DNA of 64,000 nucleotides, taken from Epinephelus fuscoguttatus. Taxonomy: Eukaryota; Chordata; Actinopteri; Perciformes; Serranidae. The position numbers and the translations under genes were made by a program. Of the stretch, positions 46,525 to 57,658 are shown in pieces. The notes beneath the pieces were generated by a model. The model did no database searches and was not told the DNA's origin. It worked only from the letters and a program-made list of their open reading frames with translations. The stretch covers positions 29,025,839 to 29,089,838 of the forward strand of contig NC_064757.1 of NCBI RefSeq assembly GCF_011397635.1, in the 5' to 3' direction. The number at the start of each line of letters is the position of its first letter. Position 1 is the first letter of the stretch.

Positions 46525-46798
46525 CTATGGACCTTTTCAAACTTTTCAACCTTTGTATTTCCTATTGGATTGTTTGTTAATGCAGAGGCTGACAGGAAGT
46601 TAACAGGGGCCAAAGCTGTTGCCCTAGCAACAGAGTAGCAACAAAAAGTTTCTATAGACCGTTTCAAACTGGACAACATAAACATTCTAAATGGGTCCCT
46701 TTGTATTTCCTGTTTGAATGTATGTTAATGCAGAAGCTGACAGGAAGTAAACAGGGACCAAAGTTGTTGCCCTAGCAACAGAATAGCAATGAAACAGT
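46525..46798 (+). repeat. Diverged tandem duplication (~125-bp units)
   Basis: Unit 46525-46648 recurs at 46651-46798. Shared blocks are CTTTGTATTTCCT, GTTAATGCAGA, GCTGACAGGAAGT, AACAGGG and GTTGCCCTAGCAACAGA. It lies in znf131 intron 1. Confidence 0.8.
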
Positions 46799-47354
46799 CC
46801 ATAAATCATTCCAGAGTCATCTACATTTTTGGTTGGTGACCTGCTGTTTACAAAAGTGCAAATGCAAAGTGGGAATATGTATGAAACAGAGGAGTCCCTC
46901 CACAAATCTCATGTCAGGTGGCACTAACTGAAGTCATGGACTTTGCCATGGCTGTCAAGACAAGGCTACATTTGTCATACAAAGTATTTTATCAAAGGGG
47001 GTCTGATAAGATAGATAGTGTAGATAAAAATCTAGGATGTAGATGAAAATCTATGAACTGAAGTGGTTAACAGAGTGCCCGAAGTGTTTGGTTCATTTTA
47101 TTTTCATTTTTTTAATCAACACTAAATGACTGCATCTGTGAACTTATGTGTTGAAACATTAAATACTGGGCACCTTTTTGCTGTTCGCTGTTGTTTTAGT
47201 GTGTTCTATTCTTATAACTGTGCATCAGAACCATGGAGAAAATTGTTTCCAGGAATCCAGGTCAATCAAAGTGACATTGGTGATGTCAGTTGAGCTAATA
47301 GCTGTGTAACTTTCTCAATGTTAAGAATATTATGTCTACCTAAATTCTGTGCAG

Positions 47355-47502
47355 AAAGGGATAAAGTCGATAATGGCGGCTGAGGTGGAGGTGGAGCTGG
47401 AGGGAGGCAATGAGTACCCAGCGCATTACAAAGTCATGATGGACAAACTTAATGAACAACGGCAGCTGGACCAGTTCACAGACATTACCTTGATTGTGGA
47501 TG
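47355..47502 (+). CDS. znf131: znf131 exon with start codon
   Basis: Acceptor TCTGTGCAG, ATG at 47373 in GATAATGGCGG, donor GTGGATG|GTAAGT. It encodes residues 1-43: an acidic N-terminus, then YKVMMDKLNEQRQLDQFTDI, the start of the BTB fold. Confidence 0.94.
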
Positions 47503-50500
47503 GTAAGTAGTAAATATTAAGGATTTATGGTGTCTTAGTGAAAGTCCTCAGCAATGCTTAATATGTTCGTGTCTGTTGTCTCTTGCAGGACATCAGTTCA
47601 GAGCCCATAAAGCAGTGTTGGCAGCATGCAGTCAGTTTTTCCACAAGTTCTTCCAGGATTTTACCCAGGAGCCACTGGTGGAGATAGAAGGTATTCTGTG
47701 TTTTAATTATTTTTTGAAGAAAAACAAACAGTCATACTTTACTATGCAGTCTTTGTTACTGTGTTGCGTAAAAGAGCTTTTACGCATGACTGATGCTCTG
47801 TCATCCTCCGACAGGAGTGAGTAACACGGCCTTCCGCCAGCTGATGGAGTTCACTTACACAGCAACACTGGTCATAGTCGGAGAAGAGGAGGCCTTTGAT
47901 GTCTGGAAGGCGGCTGAATATCTCCAGATGCAGGAAGCCATCAAAGCGCTCAGCAATAAGTGAGTCTCACATGCAGCTTACCTGCCGCGTATCACTGCTG
48001 TTGAAGCTAAATTGTGCAATGGTCATTTAAATGGGAATTTAAATTAACAAAAGAGCTTGTCTTCTTTTGTAGGATAAATGAGAATTCCTCACTGACAGCA
48101 AAGAGCAAAGGCAAAAAGAGGAAGATTGCTGAGACGTCTAATGTGATCACAGAGAGCCTACCCTCAGTAGAAGGGGAACAGGTCAGTATGTGCGTGGCGG
48201 TGTGTTGTGGAACTGGAAGTGTGTTTTTCAGGTGACCCTTACTTAAACCAGACATTGTATTGTTGGGACTGACTGTGTTCAATGTCCTCCAGGTGGAGAT
48301 TGAGGTGATTGGAGAAGGGGCCATTGAGGTGGAGGAGACCGGACTGGAGGAGGTGGTCGATGCAGCAAAGAATGCTCAGGAGTCGTCGGATGACTCTGCT
48401 TTGGCTCTTCTTGCTGACATAACCAGCAAATACCAGCAAGGAGAACCTACGCTACAGGTCGTTAAGAAGGAAGGAATAGAAGAGGTATATTTACTTGTAT
48501 TTGTGCGGACGTTAATGCTCTTTTGGTTTAAAACTTTATATTTACAGTAAGAGTTGTAGATGTGAAAGGATTAACCCTGCCTTGCCTGTTTGTCTTTGGC
48601 AGGAGGTGGTGTATCAGGAGGAGACCGTCACTGCCTCCAAGGTGCTGGAGAACGTCGAGGTTGTAGAGGTCCAGATTTCCCAAGTAGACAACATGTTCCG
48701 CTGCAACAAGTGTGAGCGCAGCTTCAAGTTGTACTACCACCTCAAACAGCACTTGAAAACGCACCTGGGCTTGCTGGAAAAACCCCACGTGTGCAGCCAC
48801 TGCGGGAGAGCCTACACGCGGGAGGGCGCCTTGAAGCAGCACATCAACACATTTCATTTTGATGCAGAAGAGCTGTCTCGAAACCAGAAACCCCAAAAGA
48901 AAGTGCATGTCTGTGAATACTGTAAAAAGCACTTTGACCACTTTGGCCACTTTAAGGAGCATTTGCGGAAGCACACAGGTGAGAGTGAAAAACAAAGCTG
49001 GTTGTGTTCAGATTCTTAATATGCAAACTATGAATTTTTCTTATATATTGTTGACTTCTTATTTCATATCTAGCACTGACATACATGCTTGGCTTTATAT
49101 GTGTTATCTGTAGGTGAAAAACCGTATGAGTGTCCAGATTGCCATGAGCGATTTGCAAGGAACAGCACACTGAAGTGCCATATGGCAGCCTGTCAGAATG
49201 GGGCTGGAGCCAAGAAGGGACGCAAGAAACTCTATGAATGCCAGGTACAGTTTGTGCACAATCAGGGCCGTCAAACGCTCCTCTGCCAGCGCAGCATCTA
49301 CAGTAGAGAAATGAGTTTCCAAATGCTTTTTGTTTCACATTACATGAATGTTTTCATTCACTTAATGCAGAAAGACCAGACATTCTGATGTGCCTCATTT
49401 AGTGCACAGACAGATGTATTAAATAATCTACTAACACTGTATGTACTGATAGATTGTCATACAGCTTAGATTGTGGTGTTTTACCTTGAGAAATCTATTT
49501 ATCTTAGTGAAGTGTTTCCTCCTAGTGTAGGTAATTACTTCACCCACAAAGTGATCATTTGTATGTCAGTTACTCGCTCTATGTTACGTTGAATTTGTGA
49601 AGAAAGCTTTTGTTTTCTGGCATGCCTCCACTGTGACCGAAAAAAAAAAAAGAGAAATTTGAAATGACTTGCAGTAAAAGAGGGCCGCCTTTACAACAGC
49701 TTTTTAATATCTAATCAGCTCCTTACAAACTGTCATGCAGTTTGTGCAGTATCATCCAAGTCTCATTTAACAGATGCATTTTTGCTAAAACCTTGCTTCT
49801 AAAAACATTTCCGCATTAATGGTCTCATTTACAGACGAGTATTGTGCCTGGACAAGTGTGTGCGTTTGAACTCCAACAAGCTTGCCTAGTTGTGCTGCTT
49901 GTTTGCAGAATTGTTTTGAATACTATGGTTTTAGTGAAAATACATGTTTGGGAAGTGCTAAGCATATGACTGGATAAGTGACACTTGAATTATACCGCAC
50001 TCGTTCTTCAAGAGTTTTTAAATGGATGTTTTGATACAGTTTTGCTGTTCTTAAACTCAGTAACCTATGATGTTTATTTAGTAGGGGCCGCACACATGCT
50101 GCATCTCTAACCGCCTGGAAAATGCAAGGTTGGGTGCTGGGTGCTACTTTTGTGCCAGCTTCAAAAAGTATGGTGGCAGGTTGCATATGACGTTGCCAAG
50201 CAACCTTAACAAGCATCGTATCATAGCCTATTTACCTGAAATCCTTAGTGCAGAGCTGATCTTCTTCCAGGTGCTGTTTGTAAGTGTGTGGGCATATCGC
50301 AACCATCATGCCCAGAAAAATAGGCGCTTGGGGATGCTTGCACACCGTGACAGCATCTCTTTGGTGTTTGAGCGTGCCTGACATGCGTCTACATTGGAAA
50401 CAATGAATTTGAAGGTGCAAAAAATGCGGCATGTGTACTGCCCCTCAAGAATTTTCTCCATTTTTGGTGATTTCATGTACTGTTGAGGCATGTGAAAAGA

Positions 50501-51375
50501 ACAAAGATCTCTTTCTGAATTCAGTGTAATATGGAGTGATTAATTGATGTACAAATTATTATTTTGTAGATGAATTATTCCTTTAATTTAAAAAAATTTC
50601 AGGCAGAAAGGTCAAATAATTAATTGGTTTCAGTTTAATACATTTGAAAATTTGATGCTTTTTTGGGTTATACATTTTTAAATAGAATATTTTTTGGTTT
50701 ATTACTGCTGGTCTGACAAAAGTAGACAACTGATGACCTCACTTTTGGGTCCAGGATATTGTGAAGGACATTTGTCTCTGATTTCTGAGGTTTCATAGAC
50801 CCCATGATTCCTATGTGACCTACTGTTTTCTCCCACACCTCCTCCATCAGGTCTGCAGCAGTGTCTTCAACAGTTGGGACCAGTTCAAAGACCATCTTGT
50901 GAGCCACACAGGCGACAAGCCCAACCACTGCACAATGTGTGACATGTGGTTCACCCACCCTAAAGAACTAAAGGCCCACCTCAAACAAGTCCATTCCATT
51001 GAGGACACCAAGTCAACCGAAGAGCTGGTCATCACCGACTCTGCCGCCACTGCCGCCCTTGCCATTGCAACGCAGAGCATAGAAGGCTCCGACACGGTCC
51101 TGCTGGATGATGGAATCCAGGTGGAACACGTCACAGTGGAGCCTGTGGATGTGATGGAGATGGGGGAGACCGCAACAGTCGTGATGGAGGACGGAGGGGT
51201 GACGGAGATGTGCGAAGAGGACGTGGAGAGATTAAAGCAGGCCGGGGTGCAGATCCAGGTGGTGCACGTGACCACGACTGAAGTTGACGGGCAGCAGGTG
51301 GTGAACTCTCAGGTGGAGGTAGAGATGGAGGGGGAAATGGTGAGTGTTGAGGAGACGGAACAAGCCGTCGTATGA
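47373..51375 (+). CDS. znf131: Zinc finger protein 131 (BTB-C2H2), 8 coding exons
   Basis: Nuclear BTB zinc-finger transcriptional regulator. Exons: 47355-47502 (ATG at 47373), 47589-47690, 47815-47959, 48073-48181, 48293-48484, 48603-48978, 49114-49244 and 50851-51375. The phases close to 570 codons (569 residues). The BTB/POZ domain spans about residues 24-125 (FTDITLIVDGHQFRAHKAVL, AACSQFFHKFF, FTYTATL). A basic NLS-like KGKKRK is at 138-143, with KRKIAETSNVITESLPS nearly identical to human ZNF131. The acidic linker includes SSDDSALALLADITSKYQQG. Six fingers begin near residue 260: FRCNKC, HVCSHC, HVCEYC, YECPDC (ending C-H-C style, HMAAC), YECQVC and NHCTMC. An acidic Glu/Val-rich tail ends the protein. 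AATAAA at 51458-51463 is a fitting polyadenylation signal, 83 nt after the stop. Confidence 0.96.
47589..47690 (+). CDS. znf131: znf131 coding exon 2 (BTB)
   Basis: Acceptor CTCTTGCAG, donor ATAGAAG|GTATTC. It encodes HQFRAHKAVLAACSQFF, then the core FTQEPLVEIE. Phase 1 at both ends. Confidence 0.95.
47815..47959 (+). CDS. znf131: znf131 coding exon 3 (BTB end)
   Basis: Acceptor CCGACAG, donor AATAA|GTGAGT. It encodes VSNTAFRQLMEFTYTATL, then EEEAFDVWKAAEYLQM. Phase 1 in, phase 2 out. Confidence 0.95.
48073..48181 (+). CDS. znf131: znf131 coding exon 4 (NLS)
   Basis: Acceptor TTTTGTAG, donor GAACAG|GTCAGT. It encodes the basic KSKGKKRK stretch and IAETSNVITESLPSVEGEQ, highly conserved in the family. 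Confidence 0.94.
48293..48484 (+). CDS. znf131: znf131 coding exon 5 (acidic linker)
   Basis: Acceptor GTCCTCCAG, donor GAAGAG|GTATAT. It encodes VEIEVIGEGAIEVEETG and SSDDSALALLADITSKYQQG. Phase 0 at both ends. Confidence 0.94.
48603..48978 (+). CDS. znf131: znf131 coding exon 6 (zinc fingers 1-3)
   Basis: Acceptor CTTTGGCAG, donor CACACAG|GTGAGA. Three C2H2 fingers are complete within it: C-x2-C-x12-H-x3-H type starting FRCNKC, HVCSHC and HVCEYC. Phase 0 in, phase 1 out. Confidence 0.95.
49114..49244 (+). CDS. znf131: znf131 coding exon 7 (finger 4)
   Basis: Acceptor TATCTGTAG, donor TGCCAG|GTACAG. It encodes the TGEKPYECPDC linker-type junction with NSTLKCHMAAC, where the final zinc ligand is Cys, as in human ZNF131. 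Then KKGRKKLYECQ. Confidence 0.94.
49245..50850 (+). other. znf131: znf131 intron 7 (1.6 kb)
   Basis: No exon or recognisable transposon. AT-rich with homopolymer runs. Confidence 0.7.
50851..51375 (+). CDS. znf131: znf131 last coding exon (fingers 5-6, acidic tail)
   Basis: Acceptor CTCCATCAG. It completes finger 5 (VCSSVFNSWDQFKDHLVSH) and encodes finger 6 (NHCTMCDMWF, ending HLKQVH). An acidic, Glu/Val/Thr-rich tail runs to TGA at 51373-51375. The GC-rich antisense open frames over it are shadows. Confidence 0.95.
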   Translation, partial: VCSSVFNSWDQFKDHLVSHTGDKPNHCTMCDMWFTHPKELKAHLKQVHSIEDTKSTEELVITDSAATAALAIATQSIEGSDTVLLDDGIQVEHVTVEPVDVMEMGETATVVMEDGGVTEMCEEDVERLKQAGVQIQVVHVTTTEVDGQQVVNSQVEVEMEGEMVSVEETEQAVV

Positions 51376-51457
51376 GAATGTGAAAAGGACTCGTAAAGGA
51401 CTTGCTGGACACTTTGAGTCACGAGCAGCTGCATGGTCATGTAGCTGACGTATTTTC

Positions 51458-51463
51458 AATAAA
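51458..51463 (+). terminator. znf131: znf131 polyadenylation signal AATAAA
   Basis: AATAAA 83 nt after the stop codon. Another AATAAA lies near 51906, so the UTR may be longer. Confidence 0.6.
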
Positions 51464-52105
51464 GAACACTGCATGTGGGATAGAGCATGTAGCCTAAAAA
51501 TGTCCTGCTGGCTGCCATCGCATTGAACGACTTTGTTTCCACCACCTCTCACTCTTTGAACTCTGAGATATGGAGAGTGACAGAGACATATCATTAATGA
51601 TCCTGTATTTATTTCAGAGCCGTTTGCCATCACATCGTGTACTCTTAATGACTCTACAGTGCTTCATCAATCAATTTTTATGCTTTCTTTTTTTATTTGT
51701 GTCCTTATTTTACTTCAGATTTCTATTATGTTCTCTGCGTTTGAGTCACTTGCCAAGACAATTTGACGATGAATGAAATGGTTTTGTTGCAGCTCATTAG
51801 ACAGCGTATGTGTGGTGCTGATGATCCTCAGTGCTAATGCTACAGTTTTATTCAAGCTCATTTTTCATATTGACTTTTGGTGTTTTTGTAGGAAAAACTG
51901 ATACGGAATAAACTGGTTTCCAGACTGGGCTACAGGTCTTACATTAATCTACTGAGTTCTTGATTATCTTTAGAGCATCTCAGGGTATATAGATGTATGA
52001 ATGCTGTTGACATTAAACCTGCTCTGTATCTGTTGGATGTGTAAATAGACAAGTGTTTTGCTGAGCCTTGGCTTTTGCCCCTGTCATTTCATAAGCAAGA
52101 CTAGT

Positions 52106-52845
52106 CAGCCACAACACTAAAACCACTGACAGGTGAACATAGATCACTTTGTTACAATGCAGTTTTCTGTTGGGAAGCCTTGGTTTCTTGCCTTGTGAAC
52201 ACACTACACAACCAAACACTGTTGCAGACCCCCCCATGGCAACGACATTCCCAGATAGCAGTGGCCCCACAGCAGGCTGCTCACGTATGGCCTGAGGAAT
52301 GTGACACAGAGCTCAAGGTGTCGACCTGGCCCTCCAAACCCCCCAGATCTCAATCTGATTGTGCATCTGTGGGATGCACCGGTACCTCACTTCATAACCA
52401 ACCGCACTCAAAGGATTTGCTGCCAACGCCCTGGTGCCAGACACCACAGAACACCCTCAGAGGTCCTGTGTCCATGCCTTGGCAGGTTAGGATCCCCACT
52501 GTGGATTGGATTGACTCTGATCTGTCAAGGCATGGACACAGGACCTCTGGGTTACTGGCCTGTCCCACAGATGCTCGATCAGATTTGGATCTGGGGAATT
52601 TGGAGGCCTGGTCGAGTCCAAGGGCTGTTTGTCATGTTCTTCAAGCCACTCCTGAGCAGTTTTTGTGGTGTGTCATGGTGCATTATCCTGCTTCGGAGAC
52701 CACTACCACTGGGGAGTGTTGTTTTGCAGGATTGGGGATGGTGCATGTTAAGTTGGTTTCCTGGCAGAACATTGCATTGTTATGAAATGATAAATGTTAT
52801 TCTCTTTACCCATCAGTGATTGTATTGTTGTGGCTGATTGGTGCA
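52106..52845. mobile_element. Rearranged Tc1/mariner-like transposon relic
   Basis: The left terminus CAGCCACAACACTAAAACCA and the right terminus, ending TTGTGGCTGATTGGTG, are the inverted ends of a fish Tc1-type element. The interior carries remnants of the 3' transposase: CTGTTGCAGACC, CCATGGCAACG and CCCCAGATCTCAATCTGAT with CATCTGTGGGATG. The latter block occurs again in inverted orientation (52525-52610), with an exact 23-bp inverted core (52459-52481 and 52526-52548). Frames of 172-201 codons on the + strand are artefacts of this relic. Confidence 0.8.
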
Positions 52846-53202
52846 TGTGAGTGTTGTGTTTGCAGGTGGTTTCCACTGCCCCCAAGTGGATAAAGGGCCC
52901 ACTTGCTTGGTAGGTTGTCCAACTGCAATGTGCACAGCATATGTGCATATAGTCTCAAGCTTTTAATTGTCATAAATCGGTTATGATCCAAATTTAAAAT
53001 GAAAGTAATTCAGTCTTGACCTTGGAAATGGCAGTCTGATGAATAAAGCTTCTAGCAAGGAGCCAGCTGATGAAGAAGACCATGAAATGCAGCTGAAAGA
53101 CCTGGAAAAAGCTTGAGAGTGGACTTCCATATGGTAAGTGAAATTTATAAGGTTTTGGCACAATAACCTCAAAGTATATATTACAATATTACAACAACCA
53201 GT

Positions 53203-53224
53203 CACACACACACACACACACACA
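53203..53224. repeat. (CA)n microsatellite
   Basis: Short CA run. Confidence 0.9.
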
Positions 53225-53379
53225 TGAATAGTGAGTCTGAGGCCTCCTGCTGGTCCCCTGACCCCACCTTGAACCTCTGCTGTGCTAATAGCCTGGCAGG
53301 TGAGCATGGTGCGTGACACACACAGGTTAGGTTACCAGAGTCTGGACAGCTCCTGTGGTCCTGAACTGAAGTGATCCTG

Positions 53380-53616
53380 CGGCTCGCTGTAATTCTTTCC
53401 CTCTGATTGGTTGAGACATACACAGTGGACTCCTCAGTCCGTCGCTGATTGGCTGCTTCACCTGCCAGACAAGCGGATTTCCTTCACAACAGACCGACCC
53501 GCGGAGCAGCTGCTGCAGGAGCAGTGCGCTCAGTGTCACCGGGCACCGGAGAAAGATGATTTCACAGCGAGGTCGATAACGCGTGTCGCCGCGGGCCCGT
53601 GAGGACATCCAGACAG
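53380..53616 (+). promoter_or_regulatory. nim1k: Probable nim1k promoter and 5' non-coding exon
   Basis: A GC/CpG-rich island in AT-rich surroundings: repeated CCAAT-box-like GATTGG (53406, 53446), CGGAGCAGCTGC, and GCGGGCCCGTGAGGACATCC. It ends at donor CAGACAG|GTAAGA (53617). No long reading frame starts here. The nearest downstream gene in the same direction is nim1k, 9.6 kb away. The assignment is by position only. Confidence 0.5.
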
Positions 53617-54672
53617 GTAAGACTGATTCACACATGACACATCTCTCTTGCTGTGATGTTGGATTACAGAGAGCAATGCGCCGGCTCATAGGGAATGGCC
53701 TGCTGCTGCTGCTGCTGCTGCGAGGAGGCGTTAACTGTTGACTGTCATTGAGCACAGACACTTCATTAATGCACTGCTGCAAGATCATCTACGCGACGGC
53801 AGGGTTGTGTTTGGAAAGTTCTCTTATATAAATATACATTTAAACCGTAAGACATCACAGACATGAAACATGACGCGACTCACCTTGAACATGAATCTGT
53901 GAAGGTGGCAGAGCGCACATCATAGGAACCGAGAGCAATTTATCTCTCCATAATCTCCCTTTGAATTGATTTTAAGTCATGTTTTGGTGTCGTTGTTATT
54001 AAAAGCAATGCATCATTTCTGGAGAGGGGATGACAGTGCACCACCTGGCAGTTACGCACGCACGTGATACGCGCAATTTAATATATTAACTTCGGGGAAC
54101 CACCGTGACTCACTGATTAAGCTCCTTCAGTGTGTTGGACACACAGTGTATAGGGAATGATCTGGTAAAGGATGAGAGAGTTAAGCTCCAGCACCTGTTG
54201 CACGGAGATGGAGGTTTATCTGTCTTCATGCAGTATACATCATAGGTCAGTTTTTGTCCGATTAAAGCGTGCAACAATGGGCCCCTGGGCACAGTTATGC
54301 AAAAGGCCCCAATGCCTGTCCTACAAATGCCTCTGTTTGTTGTTTTGCATCTCTCTGTGGTTGTTACGCAATTTTTTTGCGGTTTTGTGTCTCTGCCTTG
54401 TTGTTTAGTGTCTCTATGGGGTCATTTTGTACCTTTTTCGTGTCACCTTGTAGTCACTTTATGTCTCTGTGTAGCTGTTTTGCCTGTTTTCGTAGTTATT
54501 TTGTGTTTCTTTGCAGTTCCTTTCCATCTTTGTGTTCTTTTTGCGCCTTTTTCTGGTCATTTTGAGTCTCTTCCTGGTCAGTATGTGTTAATTAGAGTGA
54601 CATTTTGCAGGTGAAGACACCCTCACACTGTGCCCAGGTAGGCCCTTTCATTAATCCATCTATGCATTAAAG

Positions 54673-54985
54673 CAGTGGTTCCCATCCAGTCCAGCCACAG
54701 GGTTCAGATTTCTCCTTTGTCATTAGTTTGAGGTCCACACAGTTATATATATATTCGGTGTCATACTTGCGTTTGGCCATGTCATCGAGCTGGTTTGCTG
54801 TCTCTGTGAAGTAGCTGTCAGTTATTCACTCACTCTACAGCAGGAAATGGCACTTCAAAATGAAAGCTCTGTGCCGGAAATTCACTGTACTTATACATTA
54901 TTAAAATAATGTGTGTTTTTTACAAACTTAACTCGTTAGGGAGTCACTTGCGACAATTCAGAATAGACCCAGGACCCTGTTGTTA
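54673..54985 (+). mobile_element. hAT-type MITE, right end eroded
   Basis: Begins CAGTGGTTCCCATCCAGTCC, as the intact copy at 55196 does when read in reverse orientation. It shares TTTGGCCATGTCATCGAGC, CACTCTACAGCAGGAAATG and, further on, GTCACTTGCGACAATTCAGA. The right terminus is not recognisable. Confidence 0.75.
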
Positions 54986-55195
54986 AATGCATACCCCTTT
55001 TACTCCATCTCCTAAGGAATTTTATCAATTTCCTATATTCTTCATTCATTGAGAAGGCAGGCGAGAAAAACAGTTTTCTTCAAGAATTAAAGGTAACACA
55101 GCACAATAACTGATATACACAGACTCAGCAAAGAGTTACACAAACAGATTAGATTTACAAGACACTGTATGTCAAATTATTCCAATAGGCTAGGC

Positions 55196-55477
55196 CAGTG
55201 GTTCCCAGCTGGTAGGTCGAGGTCCAGCAGTTCTGAATGGACCGCAAGTGACTTGTGAACGTGTCAAGTTTTTAAAAGCACACTTTCTTTTTAAGTACAA
55301 TGAAATTCCGGTACAGAGCTTTTATTTTGAAGTGCTGTTTCCCGCTGTAGAGTGAGTGAATAATGGATAGCTCCTTAACAGAGATAGCAAACTAGCTCAA
55401 TTCAAGTATGATTCTGACATACACTAATGACTAAGGTGAAATCTGGACCCTGTGGTTGGACCAGCTGGGAACCCCTG
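55196..55477 (-). mobile_element. Intact 282-bp hAT MITE with 8-bp target duplication
   Basis: The terminal inverted repeats are CAGTGGTTCCCAGCTGG and, inverted, CAGGGGTTCCCAGCTGG. The element is flanked on both sides by GGCTAGGC (55188-55195 and 55478-55485), a perfect 8-bp duplication diagnostic of hAT insertion. It has no transposase and is oriented opposite to the neighbouring copy at 54673. Confidence 0.92.
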
Positions 55478-55502
55478 GGCTAGGCTACTTGCTTTAAGAT
55501 AT

Positions 55503-55540
55503 AAGGAAAGGAAAGGACAGGAGAGGAAAGGAAAGGAAAG
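55503..55540. repeat. GGAAA-rich simple repeat
   Basis: Imperfect tandem GGAAA units with variants GGACA and GGAGA. Confidence 0.8.
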
Positions 55541-57658
55541 TAACCCTAGAATCTGAATTGATTATACACATTGACTGATGTATTTGCATCTGTTCCGTGT
55601 TTGCTGTTTGCAGAGACAGAGGACAGATTTGAATGACTCAGCAGCCAGATTTGGATGTGTTGTGTCTCCAGCTACACAATTTATGTGTCTTTTGGCCCAC
55701 TACAGAATAAAGCAGGTAATCTTGAACGTATACCATTAAAACTACAGTGTTTTCCACTTATTTTTCTCAGTCTAGGATTAGAAACTGCATATATTTCCAT
55801 AATTCTGAAGCAAAAATAGCTTCTTTTTAGAGTCTGTTTACTCCGGCCTGAATGAAATCTGTTCTTGGTTTTTATTCTTTTGATGGTCAATCAGTCAGAG
55901 CACATGAAACATTGCGCTTCATGTGTTCTTTCTTTGATGCAAGCCTCTTTGAAGCGCTGACAGTGAATAAAATGCAAACTCAGATGGCTATTTAAAACAG
56001 GAAGAAGCGATCGACCCAACAGATTTGGATTTAAATGCAGGATTTACAGTGTGTACTACATCGTGTTGTTGTGCTGCCTGCATACAGTGGCATGGTAACT
56101 TTGTTAAGGCCTCAGAGACAGTGCTCGCTCTCTCTTGTGTGAACTGTACCTGATAAACGTAAAACAATGTATAAACTGTGTAAATCTAGTGGTGAGAAAA
56201 GTCCTACTCATGTAAAGCCAGGTATAAGCTTTAGTTTCAGTGCATCCATAGAGGCCTGTGCAGCTTCGGTTTGGACTTGTGTGTGTGTCAGAAGGAAGGG
56301 ATTTAGAGGTCACTCTGTTTTTAGGTAAATGTGAAATATTTGCCCCATAGATTCCAGAGAGGGCTGCCTCTCCGTTCCTAGGGCCCGTAGTCTTCATTGT
56401 CGCAGCTCTTTCACTGTTGAGCTCTTTATTCTTGTCAGCCGTGCGTCTCAATTAACACACTGGGGAGCTTTGTGCGGAGAGAGCCCGCTGTCTGTGTGTG
56501 TGCACTCAGTCGTGTGTATGCATTTACATGAGCGCACCAGTGCTTGTGCACAGGGAGTGTGTGTGAATGCGTGTGCGTTGGCGCGTGAGTCGTCTTTGTG
56601 CCTGAATGCATAACGGCAGTGAAAACGAGAGAATGTGATACAAGCGCAGGCCGAATGAGGGACTGGGTGTAAAATGAATGGGAGGCAAAGGAAGGGGACA
56701 CAACAGAGAGGAGGAACCCTTTTTACAGATAGACGTTTCATGGCTTGTGATGTGAGGAGCAGCTCCTCTGTTCTCTACAGGCACAGACAGACGTTTAGGA
56801 AAAAGTGTCTTATTCTTGGTCCACAGCTGCTGTGGAAGGGCTCTTGTATTTTCCGTTGTTGGAGTGTGTGAAGAGGCTGCTGATGCTAGCAGTGTGGTCA
56901 GCAGCAGAGTGCTTCAGGCGAACCCTCCTCCGTCTCTTTAGGGATCCTCAGACAAATGATTGACTGTCTGGTGAGTATGGCAAAGTACTTGGCAAAGCTG
57001 GTAGTGTTTGCTGATGAAGGGTCGGCTGTTTGCAGGCTCATAAACCTGTTTGTGGTACCCACTGTGCTGTATTAATTGAGTGAATTTCTGAATGTCCATA
57101 TGTCTGTAATTTAAACTTGAAAGAGCAAAGTTGGGAGTACTGATACATCCATCAGTTTTCCGGTGCTTATCCACGGCCAGGTCACGGTAGCATCAGGCTA
57201 ACTAAGGTCCCTTCTCCCTGGCAACGTTTCCAGCTCCTCCTTGGGGATCGCAGGGCAATCCCAAGCCAGATAACATATATAACCTCTCCAACGTGTTCTG
57301 AGTATACCCCAAGGTCTCCTCCAAGTTGGATGTGCTAGGGAAACCTCCACAGGAAGCTTATCTCTAAGGGTGAGCCCAGCCAGGAAACTCATTCTCATCT
57401 CATTCTTTCGGGTGATATACCCAGACCTCATGACCATAGATGCCTTATTTAAATTTCAAATTTGTACCACAAACACCACTTCAATATAAACTTGCTCATA
57501 CTCTTGAAAAATTAAACTTGCTTACTTGATCTGGCCAGGAGCCAAAAATCGTTTTAAAATGATTTGAAACAGAGAACAAAGCAAATGAAGCTATTTTATG
57601 AAGCTGTAACCAGCTAATGTTTGGTATTTTTTCTTGACATACAGTGTTATTGAATTAC

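Noticed and set aside
51131..51633. Antisense frames over the last znf131 exon
   Set aside because: They are shadows of the acidic Glu/Val-rich tail; the sense strand carries the conserved fingers and the stop.
52180..52819. Two overlapping + strand frames of 201 and 172 codons
   Set aside because: They lie wholly within the rearranged Tc1/mariner relic and are in mixed frames and orientations relative to the transposase.
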